Source: Nanobdellota archaeon
GTDB lineage: Archaea; Nanobdellota; Nanobdellia; Woesearchaeales; BS150m-G63
Direction: 5' to 3'
Assembly: GCA_023137655.1 (NCBI GenBank)
Contig: JAGLOT010000046.1
Span: forward strand, 1 to 5,528
Length of the DNA: 5,528 nucleotides
Part shown: in pieces, positions 5,500-5,528 of the stretch
Layout: every line of letters starts with the position of its first letter
Numbering within the stretch: the first letter of the stretch is position 1
Made by a program: the position numbers and the translations under genes
The notes under the pieces: generated by a model
Database searches by the model: none
What the model was told of the DNA's origin: nothing
The model's input: the letters and a program-made list of their open reading frames with translations, nothing else

Positions 5500-5528
5500 A
5501 TGAAACTAATATCTTGGAATGTTAATGG
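5500..5528 (+). CDS. xth: Exodeoxyribonuclease III / AP endonuclease, 3'-partial (start only)
   Basis: The last 29 bases encode MKLISWNVNG, the strongly conserved first strand of the ExoIII (Xth/Ape1) family of Mg2+-dependent abasic-site endonucleases, in which the asparagine of WNVNG belongs to the active site. Only nine whole codons plus two bases are present, and everything else lies beyond the edge. The ATG directly follows a well-placed TATA-like box. The gene is divergent from the membrane-protein gene and would act with Nth, encoded nearby, in base-excision repair. The family call rests on a short but very characteristic N-terminus. Confidence 0.85.

Noticed and set aside
1..5528. CRISPR array, tRNA or rRNA, insertion sequence, or toxin-antitoxin pair
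   Set aside because: No regularly spaced repeats, cloverleaf-like GC-rich segments, transposase motifs or terminal inverted repeats were seen on either strand.

Overview
The window looks like a piece of a small, very AT-rich archaeal genome, most plausibly a DPANN-type lineage (Woesearchaeota/Pacearchaeota-like). That placement is an inference. The supporting observations are a diphthamide synthesis gene (dph6, an archaeal/eukaryotic pathway), a TATA-like box centred about 23-28 bp upstream of nearly every monocistronic start codon with almost no leader or Shine-Dalgarno sequence, and strongly A/T-biased codons. Mixed in is a clearly bacterial-type gene, the tRNA 2-thiouridylase mnmA, which suggests ancient exchange with bacteria.

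Layout. At the left edge is the 3' part of an unrecognised plus-strand gene (2-523), which abuts tail-to-tail a long minus-strand series. Read in transcription order from the right, the series is: a signal-peptide-bearing multi-pass membrane protein with the fold signature of an archaeal site-2 protease (M50) but with degenerate catalytic motifs (5384-4194); dph6, diphthine-ammonia ligase (4155-3469); nth, endonuclease III with a 4Fe-4S cluster (3424-2774); mnmA (2742-1558); a low-molecular-weight protein tyrosine phosphatase (LMW-PTP) overlapping mnmA by 4 nt (1561-1277); and a HAD phosphatase (1075-524). At the right edge, divergent on the plus strand, the first ten codons of an exodeoxyribonuclease III/AP endonuclease gene (xth) are visible from 5500.

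The most unusual part is the phosphatase end of the mnmA transcription unit. The LMW-PTP reading frame is cut at codon 95 by a TAG. The same frame then stays open for 67 codons that look like the missing C-terminal half of the phosphatase, and runs without any stop straight into the HAD domain. The locus is therefore either a recently broken LMW-PTP-HAD fusion gene, an assembly or sequencing error, or a recoded amber codon (pyrrolysine or suppressor) in a bifunctional phosphatase. The second notable item is the pseudo-site-2-protease: the places where HExxH and the LDG/NPDG aspartate would lie read IRHIT and FSG.

Functional themes are base-excision DNA repair (nth, xth), modification of the translation machinery (dph6 on EF-2, mnmA on tRNA), and phosphatases. 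Apart from the mnmA-PTP-HAD unit, each gene appears to have its own short-range promoter, so the shared strand does not imply one operon. I see no tRNA, rRNA, CRISPR array, insertion sequence or mobile element.
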